A DNA stretch of 64,000 bases from Flexivirga oryzae (GTDB lineage Bacteria > Actinomycetota > Actinomycetes > Actinomycetales > Dermatophilaceae): contig NZ_JACHVQ010000001.1 in NCBI RefSeq assembly GCF_014190805.1, positions 1,302,001 through 1,366,000 of the forward strand, read 5' to 3'. Position numbers and translations under genes: made by a program. Positions 43,286 through 56,387 of the stretch are shown here, piece by piece. The notes under the pieces are model-generated. The model had not been told where the DNA came from. It made no database searches and saw nothing but the letters and a program-made list of their open reading frames with translations. Within the stretch, counting starts at the first letter, position 1. Every line of letters begins with the position of its first letter.

Positions 43286-44548
43286 GTGAACGACATCTTC
43301 GACGAGCTGCAGTGGCGGGGCCTGGTGGCACAGACCACCGACGAGGCCGCGCTGCGCCAGGCACTCGCCGACGGGCCGCTCACGATGTATGTGGGTTTCG
43401 ACCCTTCCGCGGACTCGCTGCACATCGGCAACCTCGTGCAGCTCATCGTCGCGCGGAAGATGCAGCGAGCGGGTCACCGCGTGCTGTGCCTGGTCGGAGG
43501 CTCCACCGGCCTGATCGGTGATCCGAAGCCGGACTCGGAGCGGGTGCTGCGCAGCAAGGAGGAAGTGGCCGCGGCCGTCGACCTCATCCGGCAGCAGGCG
43601 GCGTCGCTGCTGGAGTTCGACGGTGACAACCCGGCCACCATGGTCAACAACCTGGACTGGACAGCGCCCATCTCCGCGCTGGACTTCCTGCGCGACTACG
43701 GCAAGCACTTCCGGGTCAACGCTATGATCAAGAAGGAAGCCGTTGCGCGCCGCCTGAACAGTGACCAGGGGATCAGCTACACCGAGTTCAGCTACCAGAT
43801 CCTGCAGGGCCTGGACTTCCTGCACCTCTACCGCACCGAGGGGTGCACGCTGCAACTGGGTGGGAGCGACCAGTGGGGCAACCTGCTCGCCGGCGTGGAC
43901 CTGATCCACTCCGCGGAGGGACGCGCGGTGCACGCCATGACGACGCCGCTGATCACCGATGCGAGTGGGCGCAAGTACGGCAAGTCGGAGGGCAACGCGC
44001 TGTGGCTCAACCCGGACCGTATGTCGCCGTACGCCTTCTACCAGTTCTGGATCAACCTGGACGACGCCGACGTGATCGACAAGATGCGGGTCTTCACCGA
44101 CCAGGATCAGGCGACGATCGACGATTTCGCCCGCCAGGTGGCCGACGAACCGTACCGTCGAGCGGCGCAGAAGGCACTTGCCGCCGAGATGACGACGCTC
44201 GTGCACGGCGCCGACGCCACGACTGCGGTGCAAGCCGCCTCAGAGGCACTGTTCGGCAAGGGTGATGTCGAAGCTCTCGATGACAGGACCCTTCGTGACG
44301 CCACCGCCGAACTACCCGGCGCCGAGGTGGCGGCCGGCATCAGCGTGGTCGACGCCTTGATCGCCGTCGGTATCGCGGACTCCCGCAACGCAGCGCGACG
44401 GCTCATCGGCGAAGGCGGTGTGTCGGTGAACAACGTCAAGGTCACCGATGCCGAAGCCGTGCTGGCCTCGGACGCCTTCCTGCACGGCGCGGTCGCGCTG
44501 CTGAAGCGGGGCCGCAAGCACCTCGCGGCGGCACGCCTCGCGGCCTGA
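43286..44548 (+). CDS. tyrS: Tyrosine-tRNA ligase
   Basis: Class I synthetase of 420 residues. HIGN at 46-49 (HIGH motif), tyrosine-binding YVGFDPSADSLH, ISYTEFSYQILQG, GGSDQWGN, and the KMSKS equivalent KYGKS at about 230-234. The C-terminal S4 domain (about 350-415, DSRNAARRLIGEGGVSVN) binds tRNA. A GTG start follows GGAAGGACGG. It is the last gene before the rRNA operon and is followed by a strong terminator. Confidence 0.97.
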   Translation: MNDIFDELQWRGLVAQTTDEAALRQALADGPLTMYVGFDPSADSLHIGNLVQLIVARKMQRAGHRVLCLVGGSTGLIGDPKPDSERVLRSKEEVAAAVDLIRQQAASLLEFDGDNPATMVNNLDWTAPISALDFLRDYGKHFRVNAMIKKEAVARRLNSDQGISYTEFSYQILQGLDFLHLYRTEGCTLQLGGSDQWGNLLAGVDLIHSAEGRAVHAMTTPLITDASGRKYGKSEGNALWLNPDRMSPYAFYQFWINLDDADVIDKMRVFTDQDQATIDDFARQVADEPYRRAAQKALAAEMTTLVHGADATTAVQAASEALFGKGDVEALDDRTLRDATAELPGAEVAAGISVVDALIAVGIADSRNAARRLIGEGGVSVNNVKVTDAEAVLASDAFLHGAVALLKRGRKHLAAARLAA

Positions 44549-44564
44549 CCAGCTCCCGCGTCGG

Positions 44565-44604
44565 ATCGGCTCTGTTCGGCCAATTGCGGCCGGACAGAGC
44601 CGAT
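44565..44604 (+). terminator. Terminator after tyrS
   Basis: A 17-bp stem with one G-T pair: ATCGGCTCTGTTCGGCC (44565-44581) with GGCCGGACAGAGCCGAT (44588-44604), 6-base loop, followed by TTGCG. Confidence 0.85.
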
Positions 44605-44715
44605 TTGCGTCGCTCGTGGGCGATCGGTAGTGTTTCTCCTCGCGCCTGGGAAGCGAGCGCACGACGGCGACAGCCCGATGTGCGTGACGTCACAGGAGCA
44701 GGGTCCGGTTTCGAG

Positions 44716-44745
44716 TTGTCCGCCACGGCGGCCATCGGGTAAGCT
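44716..44745 (+). promoter_or_regulatory. Predicted rrn promoter
   Basis: TTGTCC at 44716-44721 and TAAGCT at 44740-44745 are separated by 18 bases, a normal sigma-70-type arrangement and similar to other actinobacterial rRNA promoters. It lies about 324 bases before the 16S gene. Additional promoters may exist upstream. Confidence 0.6.
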
Positions 44746-45068
44746 AGATCCTCGTTGCCCGGGAGGCACGGACGCCAGAGGCGAGAGCCAGGCGGCCGGT
44801 TCCGATGCAGCGGAATCCACTCCTTCCCGATCCTTCCAATCACTTTCGGTTCGCCGAAAACAGCGATTTGGAAAGACACCGAAGAGAGTGTTAAGTTTTA
44901 AAAGCCCCAAGAGCGGAGCGGAAACGCGAAGCAAACGGGTGCGGTCGTTTTTTGAGAACTCAACAGCGTGTCGAGTGATTGATGCCAATTGTTTGTTGGT
45001 TTTGATCGTTTTTGTAGCATTTTTGCTCTTGATCGATTTTTTAGCCATGTATCGAATTTTTTGAATTT
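44746..45068 (+). other. rRNA operon leader
   Basis: A 323-base transcribed leader. TTTTTTGAGAACTCAACAGCGTG at about 44949 resembles the conserved leader word of actinobacterial rrn operons. TTGATGC at 44979-44985, extended by GTG upstream, can pair with GCATCAA-CAC at 46599-46608 after the 16S gene, as expected for the RNase III stem that releases 16S. No protein gene is supported here. Confidence 0.6.
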
Positions 45069-50065
<4,997 letters not shown>

Positions 50066-50247
50066 AACACTTCCCCAGAAAACATTCTTTTGGGGCCATG
50101 TAACAAGTATGCTTTGCGTCCACTATACGATTCTGAAACAACACCCACACACCCCCCGGTACAAGCGGGGACGGCAGGGTTGGTACACGGAAACAGGAAT
50201 AGTTGAATACTGGTTGACGTGTAACCCGTGTGGTTGTGTTTCCAAGG
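50066..50247 (+). other. 23S-5S spacer
   Basis: A 182-base spacer. Positions 50107-50152 (CGTCCACTATACGATTC and neighbours) pair with the end of the first spacer to form the 23S precursor stem. No tRNA is seen. Confidence 0.8.
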
Positions 50248-50366
50248 GTTACGGCGGTCATAGCGAAGTGGGAAACGCCCGGTCACATCCCGAACCCGGA
50301 AGCTAAGCCCTTCAGCGCCGATGGTACTGCACTCGGTAGGGTGTGGGAGAGTAGGACACCGCCGAA
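50248..50366 (+). rRNA. rrf: 5S ribosomal RNA
   Basis: About 119 bases. GTTACGGCGGTCATAGCG opens the molecule and pairs with GGACACCGCCGAAC at the end; CCCGAACCCGGAAGCTAAGC and CGCCGATGGTACTGC in between are the usual loop B/C and D/E words. Ends are approximate by one to three bases. Confidence 0.95.
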
Positions 50367-50377
50367 CATACATTCCG

Positions 50378-50426
50378 CAAAGGGTCGGTCATGAACACTT
50401 TGAGAGTGCTCGTGACCGGCCCTTTG
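50378..50426 (+). terminator. rRNA operon terminator
   Basis: A 21-bp stem with three G-U pairs: 50378-50398 (CAAAGGGTCGGTCATGAAC...) with 50406-50426 (...CGTGACCGGCCCTTTG), 7-base loop, then TCATATTCTTT. Confidence 0.9.
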
Positions 50427-50556
50427 TCATATTCTTTGGCCGTTGCTCTCGGTCGGCGACGCGGTGAGTGGGCGTACTGTCGTGAGCCCGGTCCTGGCCC
50501 GACCGGGACGGATGGCTACTTCCGAGCGACGGTTCTACGAGAGTTGGTGCGGTGAC

Positions 50557-51867
50557 GTGACGAACGACGACGAGGCGACCCCACCGGAGTCGGTGCAGCC
50601 ACCCCCTGCCGGCCGCTGGTCACGGGCATCCGGCGAGCGGCGTTCCGACGCCGGATCCGGGGGCGAGTCCGAGAGCGCGGGTGACGCCGGCGGGGCCGGT
50701 GACTCCTCGTCGGCGCGGGATGCCGGCAGGTCGGGACCGGGGCGCGAGTCGACGGGTCGCCCATCGAGTCGTCGCGATGGTCACGGCGGCGAGCGCGGTG
50801 CATCCGGCGGCGGGTCCGGGTATCGCTCGGGCCGCCCAGCCCGCTCGGGCGGTCAGGGATCGGCGAAGGCGGGGTCACGCGGCGGTCGCGCGCGCGGCGG
50901 TGACCCTAGGCGCAGGGACGACGAACGACGCACCGGGCGCCCATTCCGCGACGGCGACCGTACCGGTGCGCGGCAGGGCGGCGGATCGGCTCCGCGCGAC
51001 CGCAGGGACGACCGCGACCGCAGGGACGACCGCGACCGCGGCCGGGACGAGCAGGACAGGGGTATCCGGGGCCCCAGGTCATGGGACCGCTCGTCTCCAT
51101 CGCAACGGTCGGCGCACGACACCAGGGTCGAGCCCGCGCTGCCGGAGGACATCACCGGCAAGGAACTGGACCGTTCCGTATGGCGTGAACTGCGAACGCT
51201 GACGAAGGAGAATGCGGAAGGCGTCGCGAAGCACCTGGTCGCGGCGGCGACCCTGCTGGAGGACGACCCGGATCTGGCACTTGCACACGCCGAGCACGCC
51301 GCGCGTCGCGCCGGCCGCGTCGCGGCGGTGCGCGAGGCGTTGGGGCTGGTCCACTACCGGCGGGGCGAGTTCAGCGACGCGATCCGCGAATTCCGGACCG
51401 CCAAGCGGTTGTCGGGTTCCAACCATCTGCTGCCGTATCTCGTCGATTGCGAACGCGGTCTCGGTCGATACGAACGAGCGCTCGACCTGGCCGCTTCACC
51501 GGAGGCGCGCACGCTGGGCGAAGCCGACAACATCGAGCTGGCGATCGTCGTGTCAGGGGTGCGCCGGGACCTCGGTCAGCCCGAGGCCGCCCAGATGGTG
51601 CTGCGCATCCCTGCCCTGGAGCGGGCGTCAGGGCAGCCGTGGGCAGCACGGTTGTTCTATGCCTACGCTGAAGCCCTGCTTGCTTCCGGCTCCGAGGACG
51701 AGGCGCGGGAATGGTTCGTCAAGGCCGCTGCCGCGGATGCCGAAGGTCAGACGGACGCTGCTGACCGGATCGACGAACTGGATGGCGTGGTGTTGACGGA
51801 CCTGCTCGACGAGGTTCCGGACGAGGACGACGAAGCCGGAACTGCGGCAGCCTCCGACGACGACTGA
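50557..51867 (+). CDS. TPR-repeat protein with a long disordered charged N-terminus
   Basis: The first ~210 residues are low-complexity Gly/Arg/Asp/Ser, including RDDRDRRDDRDRGRDEQDR encoded partly by two 18-base tandem units at 51001-51036. From about 215 on (PALPEDITGKELDRSVWREL) it is a helical repeat domain with TPR-like pairs (AAATLLEDDPDLALAHAEHA; LGLVHYRRGEFSDAIREF). It ends in an acidic tail (DEVPDEDDEAG). Arg-rich and acidic ends suggest RNA or protein binding. Its position before the HAD phosphatase and tlyA is conserved with Mycobacterium. The start is uncertain: GTG 50557, ATG 50512 and ATG 50443 are all in frame. Confidence 0.85.
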   Translation: MTNDDEATPPESVQPPPAGRWSRASGERRSDAGSGGESESAGDAGGAGDSSSARDAGRSGPGRESTGRPSSRRDGHGGERGASGGGSGYRSGRPARSGGQGSAKAGSRGGRARGGDPRRRDDERRTGRPFRDGDRTGARQGGGSAPRDRRDDRDRRDDRDRGRDEQDRGIRGPRSWDRSSPSQRSAHDTRVEPALPEDITGKELDRSVWRELRTLTKENAEGVAKHLVAAATLLEDDPDLALAHAEHAARRAGRVAAVREALGLVHYRRGEFSDAIREFRTAKRLSGSNHLLPYLVDCERGLGRYERALDLAASPEARTLGEADNIELAIVVSGVRRDLGQPEAAQMVLRIPALERASGQPWAARLFYAYAEALLASGSEDEAREWFVKAAAADAEGQTDAADRIDELDGVVLTDLLDEVPDEDDEAGTAAASDDD

Positions 51868-51975
51868 CGTCGACCGGCACGCCCACTTGTCCACACCTGT
51901 CTGCCGAGCGGACCCCCGTCCACAGGCCATGCGGAAACATGACCGGGTGCGACCCGGATCATCGATCCTGGGTTG

Positions 51976-51989
51976 CGAACACACGTTCG
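51976..51989. promoter_or_regulatory. LexA (SOS) box upstream of the SSB-like gene
   Basis: CGAACACACGTTCG fits the actinobacterial SOS consensus CGAAC-RNRY-GTTCG exactly. It is the core of a longer perfect inverted repeat (51967-51980 with 51985-51998) whose right arm runs into the CAGGAG ribosome binding site. Confidence 0.85.
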
Positions 51990-52005
51990 CAACCCAGGAG
52001 ACCGC

Positions 52006-52407
52006 ATGTCGACGAAAACGAAGACCCGAGGCCATGGCGCCCGAGCAGGTCGGAGCACGGATCCGAGAACCCTCGCGCGCAACGAGGTGCATCTGGTGGG
52101 GCGGCTCAGCGCGCCACCGGCGGTGAAGTACCTGCCGAGCGGCGCAGAGGTCGTGCAACTCCGGCTGGTCGTCGATCGGCCGGCCGGCTCGATTCGCCGG
52201 ACGACCACCGACGGGACTCGCCCGGTCACCGTCGACACGATCGACGTCGCGTGCTGGAAGGCAGACCTGCGGCGTCGCGCCATGTCGTGGACGGGCACCG
52301 AGACGGTCGAGGTCACCGGAGCGCTGCGCCGGCGCTTCTGGCGCGGCGCGCACGGTGTTGCCAGCCGCTACGAGGTCGAGGCGGACCAAGCGCGCGCTGT
52401 GAAGTAG
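52006..52407 (+). CDS. SOS-controlled single-stranded DNA-binding (SSB) paralogue
   Basis: A 133-residue protein with one OB fold: NEVHLVGRLSAPPAVKYLPSG (about 27-47), VVQLRLVVDRP, VDTIDVACWKADL and TVEVTGALRRRFW. It lacks the Pro/Gly-rich linker and acidic C-terminal tip that normal SSB uses to recruit repair proteins, and ends EVEADQARAVK. The N-terminus is basic (STKTKTRGHGARAGR). The ATG follows CAGGAG. With the SOS box it is probably a DNA-damage-induced accessory SSB rather than the housekeeping protein. Confidence 0.85.
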   Translation: MSTKTKTRGHGARAGRSTDPRTLARNEVHLVGRLSAPPAVKYLPSGAEVVQLRLVVDRPAGSIRRTTTDGTRPVTVDTIDVACWKADLRRRAMSWTGTETVEVTGALRRRFWRGAHGVASRYEVEADQARAVK

Positions 52408-52450
52408 CGCAAGTGGTGGCGGGCGATCGGGCCACGCCGTCAGGAGGCCG

Positions 52451-53602
52451 ATGCGACGAGGTGACACGCGACTCGGCAAGATGGCTCTCGTGTCCGACAA
52501 TGCAGCAGGCCGTTCGCCGGGTGGGAAGAGCGCACCGTTGGAGGTGAGCGGCGACGGCGCCCGGCGGGACGCACCGCCGACGCTCGCCGAACGCTTCCCC
52601 GGCCTGGTGTGCGACCTCGACGGCGTCGTCTACCGCGGAGCGCAGGCAGTGCCGCACGCCGTCGACTCGCTGACGGCTGTCTCGCGGTCGGGGGGACGGA
52701 TCGTCTACGCGACCAACAATGCGTCACGTCCCCCCGCAGTGGTGGCCGAGTCGCTTCGCCACCTCGGTCTCACCGTCGGCGTCGACGACGTCCTCACCAG
52801 TTCGATCGCCGGGGCGCGGCATCTTGCCGAGGATCTGCGGCCCGGCGCGCAGGTGCTCGCCATCGGCGGACCGGGCGTCGCGGAAGCCTTGCAGGACGCA
52901 GGATTTCGCCCGGTGAGCCCCGACGCGGCACCGGAGGTACACGTCGATGCGGTGCTGCAGGGTTACGGGTCGGGGGTGACCGCGGCGCAACTGGGTGAGG
53001 CGGCTTACGCGATCCAGGGCGGCGCCCGCTGGGTGGCGACCAACGACGACCTCACGCTGCCGACCGATCGGGGGGTGGCTCCGGGGAACGGTTCGCTCGT
53101 CGCTGCGGTGCGGCTCGCAGTCGAGGTGGACCCGGTGGTGGTCGGCAAACCGGGCGCACTGCTCTACGAGCTCGCGGCGCAGGCGTTGGGCACCGACGTC
53201 GAGCACACCCTGGGGGTGGGTGACCGACTCGAGACGGACGTCGCCGGTGCGCACGCCGCCGGCCTGAGTGCTCTGCACGTTCTCACCGGGGTGCACGGAC
53301 CCGCCGACCTCGTCCGCGCACGACCGGACCTGCGGCCACGGTTCGTGGCCGAGGACCTGCGTGCGCTCGGCGAGGCATATCAGGAGCCACAACGGGTCCT
53401 CGACGGCCGGTGGACCCTCGCCGATGCGTCTGCCGCCGCGTCCGGCGGTGGGGAGACGTTCCGGATCGAGTTCACCGCAGAGAACGGTGTGCCGAGCTGG
53501 ATCGTCCGGCTCCGGCTGGCGTTGGCGCTGCTGTGGGAGTCACTCGACGCCGGTGCGCTGACCCCGGACCAGGCCGTCGCCGCGTTGCCGGTCCGCGGCT
53601 GA
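52451..53602 (+). CDS. HAD-IIA family phosphatase (NagD-like)
   Basis: A 383-residue phosphatase. Motif I is CDLDGVVYRG with the nucleophile Asp, motif II ATNNAS, the cap region follows, then the Lys of VVGKPGALLYELA and motif III GVGDRLETDVAGAHAAG. The last ~90 residues (after VAEDLRALGEAY) form an extension that is typical of the mycobacterial homologue near tlyA. Substrates in the family include phosphoglycolate, glycerol phosphate and p-nitrophenyl phosphate; the true one is not evident. AGGAGG precedes the ATG 52451 at short distance; ATG 52481 and GTG 52490 are alternatives. Confidence 0.9.
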   Translation: MRRGDTRLGKMALVSDNAAGRSPGGKSAPLEVSGDGARRDAPPTLAERFPGLVCDLDGVVYRGAQAVPHAVDSLTAVSRSGGRIVYATNNASRPPAVVAESLRHLGLTVGVDDVLTSSIAGARHLAEDLRPGAQVLAIGGPGVAEALQDAGFRPVSPDAAPEVHVDAVLQGYGSGVTAAQLGEAAYAIQGGARWVATNDDLTLPTDRGVAPGNGSLVAAVRLAVEVDPVVVGKPGALLYELAAQALGTDVEHTLGVGDRLETDVAGAHAAGLSALHVLTGVHGPADLVRARPDLRPRFVAEDLRALGEAYQEPQRVLDGRWTLADASAAASGGGETFRIEFTAENGVPSWIVRLRLALALLWESLDAGALTPDQAVAALPVRG

Positions 53603-53733
53603 CCCGCTCGCGGCGAAGACAGTGTCGGGCCCGCCGGCCCGTCTAGCCTGGCAGAAGCGTCGAGTGGCCCCTCGGGCGATACCGCGGGCTTCGACACCGT
53701 GGTTGACCGGACGACATACAGGGAGATGCGGAC

Positions 53734-54327
53734 ATGGCGATCAACAGCGTTCGAACGGCACTGCAACTCTTGAGTGGTGCCGGAGAACTCACGCGGGCTC
53801 GCGCGATGGAGGCCGCGGCGACCCTGCTGGAGCTTCCCGGTGTCGGAGACACGTCGACGCGCGTGACTCAGCTGGCGGAGGAACTCCTCCAGGCGGCGAC
53901 GGGGAACCAGCAGTTGGTCCACGACCTGGTGCGCACCGAGTTCGAGCGGCAGCTGACGCGTCTGGGGCTGGTGCGAGGCAGCGACCTGGAGTCCGCGCAG
54001 CGCCGCATCGAAGCGCTGGAGGCCGAGGTGGCGTCACTGCGCGCCGACCGGTCCCCGGTCGCTGCCTCGCCCACCTCCGCCACTCCCGCGACGACGTCGC
54101 GGCGACGCCCGGCCCGCTCGGCCGTTCGCAGCTCAGCAGCAGAGAAGGTGTCCGCGGGCGCAGCATCCGGCGCCGCGCCCGCGGCGCAGAAGAACGTCGC
54201 GCGCAAACCCGCGGCCACGAAGTCCGCAGCCACGAAGTCCGGGGCGAAGAAGACCGCGGCCAAGGCGGCGGCGACCCGGAAGAGCACGACGGCCAAGAGG
54301 TCCGTGCAGCGTGGTGGTGGCAAGTGA
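53734..54327 (+). CDS. Coiled-coil protein with a histone-H1-like Lys/Ala tail
   Basis: A 197-residue protein. The N-terminal ~105 residues are helical, including LVRTEFERQLTRLGLVRGSDL and a short coiled coil (AQRRIEALEAEVASLRAD) like the BMFP/UbiK family. The rest is low-complexity with repeated AATKS, AKKTAAKAAATRKS motifs, ending QRGGGK, which recalls histone H1 or AlgP-type tails and suggests nucleic-acid or polyanion binding. CAGGGAG lies upstream of the ATG. The function is unknown. Confidence 0.85.
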   Translation: MAINSVRTALQLLSGAGELTRARAMEAAATLLELPGVGDTSTRVTQLAEELLQAATGNQQLVHDLVRTEFERQLTRLGLVRGSDLESAQRRIEALEAEVASLRADRSPVAASPTSATPATTSRRRPARSAVRSSAAEKVSAGAASGAAPAAQKNVARKPAATKSAATKSGAKKTAAKAAATRKSTTAKRSVQRGGGK

Positions 54328-54356
54328 CGGTGGCCGACCGCAGTCATAATGGGCCG

Positions 54357-54653
54357 GTGACCGACGAGGAGCAGGCCCAGGAGCCGACGATCGCGACGAC
54401 CGCTGCGCGATTCCCGCCGACGGGAGATGCCCGGGTCGACGAGGTGATCGCGCAGCTGCCCGATCCCCGGGCGCATCACGGTGGATCGGCCGCCGCTCCC
54501 GACGCGCCGATCGAGCGGGAGAGCGCCGCCGGCCAGGACGAGCCGGCCCTCGGCGGCGGGCTGCCCGACCCCGGCCCGTTGGACGAACACCTCGCGGCAG
54601 CCACGGCGGTGCATCGCGGGCTCCAGCAACGGCTCTCCGACCTGTCCGGCTGA
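54357..54653 (+). CDS. Small acidic hypothetical protein before tlyA
   Basis: 98 residues from the GTG at 54357; a GTG at 54330 would add nine. Acidic and Pro/Ala-rich (TDEEQAQEPTIATTAARFPP; DARVDEVIAQLPDPRA), ending in a helix LAAATAVHRGLQQRLSDLSG. Small genes of this kind sit before tlyA in mycobacteria too (Rv1693 position). The stop is 3 bases before the tlyA start. No function is known. Confidence 0.75.
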   Translation: MTDEEQAQEPTIATTAARFPPTGDARVDEVIAQLPDPRAHHGGSAAAPDAPIERESAAGQDEPALGGGLPDPGPLDEHLAAATAVHRGLQQRLSDLSG

Positions 54654-54656
54654 CCG

Positions 54657-55460
54657 GTGCGCGCAGACGCAGCGCTGGTGGAGCGGGGGCTGGCCCGGTC
54701 ACGTGCGGTCGCCAAGGAGCTCATCGATGCGGGCCAGGTGATGGCCGCGGGCAACCGCGTGACCAAGGCTTCGACCCCGGTCGACCCCGCCGATCTCACC
54801 GTCAGCGGCGAGATCGACGCGTGGGTGGGTCGGGCGGCATACAAACTGCTCGGGGCGCTGGAAGCCTTCCCGGTCGACCCGTCGGGCCGGCGCTGCCTCG
54901 ACATCGGCGCGTCCACCGGCGGCTTCACACAGGTGCTCCTCGGGCGCGGCGCCCGGCAGGTCGTGGCGCTCGACGTCGGCCACGGCCAGCTGGCGGAGGC
55001 GGTGCGCACCGACCCGCGTGTCGTCGAACGCTCGGGCACGAACGTGCGCGACGTGGGACCGGATCTCCTCGGTGGACCGTTCGAGCTGGTCGTGGCCGAC
55101 CTGAGCTTCATCTCGCTGCGTCTCGTGCTGGACACCATGGCTCGGCTCACCGCTCCGGCCGGCGATCTGATCACCTTGGTCAAGCCCCAGTTCGAGGTGG
55201 GCAGGGACCGCCTCGCGCGCACCGGGGTCGTGACCTCACCGCACGAGCGGCAGCGCGTGCTGCGCGATGTGCTCGGCGCGGTCGCGGCGGCCGGCCTGAC
55301 CGTGCACGGTCTCACGGCGAGCCCGATCGAAGGTGGAACCGGCAATCGCGAATACCTGCTGTGGGCCCGGCACGAGGGGAGGGGCAGTATGTCGGACATG
55401 GAGGTGCGGACCGTGCTCGAGCGGCTGCTGGCGCAGGAGAAGGGAATCGGACGGGTATGA
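54657..55460 (+). CDS. tlyA: TlyA family rRNA 2'-O-methyltransferase
   Basis: TlyA methylates C1409 of 16S and C1920 of 23S rRNA in mycobacteria; loss gives capreomycin resistance. The 267-residue product has an N-terminal S4 RNA-binding domain (1-60, RADAALVERGLARSRAVAKELI) and an FtsJ-type methyltransferase domain with SAM motif CLDIGASTGGFTQVLL, then VVADLSFISLR and LVKPQFEVGRDR. The GTG start follows directly after the preceding gene; the stop overlaps nadK. The N-terminus fits the two-subunit-modifying TlyA(II) form, but that is inference. Confidence 0.94.
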   Translation: MRADAALVERGLARSRAVAKELIDAGQVMAAGNRVTKASTPVDPADLTVSGEIDAWVGRAAYKLLGALEAFPVDPSGRRCLDIGASTGGFTQVLLGRGARQVVALDVGHGQLAEAVRTDPRVVERSGTNVRDVGPDLLGGPFELVVADLSFISLRLVLDTMARLTAPAGDLITLVKPQFEVGRDRLARTGVVTSPHERQRVLRDVLGAVAAAGLTVHGLTASPIEGGTGNREYLLWARHEGRGSMSDMEVRTVLERLLAQEKGIGRV

Positions 55461-56359
55461 CCAGACATGTCCTGCTCGTCGGACACCCCGGTCGACCGCA
55501 GGCCCTCGACGTCGCGGCGGAGCTGGTGCACGGCCTCACCGCGAACGGCATCGAAGTGGTCGGGCAGACCGACGAACTCGGTGCTTTCGGGGTACTCGGC
55601 GAAGCGGGTGTCACCGGACTCGACAAGCCCCGGCCCGATGGCGCGGAGCTGGCAGTCGTGCTCGGCGGCGACGGGACCCTGCTGCGCGGCGCCGAGATCG
55701 TCCGCGAGAGCGGTGTCCCCCTACTGGGCATCAACCTCGGCCACGTCGGCTTCCTCGCCGAGGCCGAGCGGGACGACATACACCACACCGTGCGCAAGAT
55801 CGTCGACCGTGGCTGGACCGTCGAGGAACGCGAGACGCTCGAGGTCGAGGCATCGCTCGCCGGCGAGTCGTTGTGGACCAACTGGGCGCTCAACGAGGCC
55901 TCCGTCGAGAAGGCGGCACGTGAGCGGATGCTCGAGGTGACGCTGGAGATCGACGGCCGCCCGCTGTCGACCTGGGGGTGCGACGGGGTCGTGATGTCCA
56001 CGCCGACGGGCTCCACGGCATACGCGTTCTCCGCCGGTGGCCCCATCGTCTGGCCCGGGGTCGCCGCGATCCTGGTCGTCCCCATTTCCGCCCACGCACT
56101 CTTCGCCCGTCCGCTCGTGCTCAGCCACGACGTGCACATCGCCATCGACCTCCGGGACACCACGGATGCGCAGGCGGTGCTGTGGTGTGACGGTCGCCGC
56201 TCGTTCGACCTCCCGTGCGGTGCACGCATCGAGGTCCGGCGCAGCGACCAGCCGGTGCGGTTGGCGCGCCTCACCGATGCACCGTTCACCGATCGGCTGG
56301 TCGCCAAGTTCGACCTGTCGGTGTCGGGTTGGCGTGGCGCCCGGCGCGGCCAGCGGTGA
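55457..56359 (+). CDS. nadK: NAD kinase
   Basis: Phosphorylates NAD to NADP. The 300-residue product has the GGDG catalytic loop (VVLGGDGTLLRGAE), INLGHVGFLAE, the NE pair in WALNEASVEK and the PTGSTAYAFSAGGPIVWP loop. Overlaps tlyA as ATGA. The tlyA-nadK-recN order is conserved across actinobacteria. Confidence 0.96.
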   Translation: MTRHVLLVGHPGRPQALDVAAELVHGLTANGIEVVGQTDELGAFGVLGEAGVTGLDKPRPDGAELAVVLGGDGTLLRGAEIVRESGVPLLGINLGHVGFLAEAERDDIHHTVRKIVDRGWTVEERETLEVEASLAGESLWTNWALNEASVEKAARERMLEVTLEIDGRPLSTWGCDGVVMSTPTGSTAYAFSAGGPIVWPGVAAILVVPISAHALFARPLVLSHDVHIAIDLRDTTDAQAVLWCDGRRSFDLPCGARIEVRRSDQPVRLARLTDAPFTDRLVAKFDLSVSGWRGARRGQR

Positions 56360-56387
56360 ACATCGCGAGGTGACTAGGCTGCGGGGC

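Noticed and set aside
44630..45064. Open frame of 144 codons before the 16S gene
   Set aside because: It crosses the rrn promoter and leader and has no ribosome binding site or protein-like composition.
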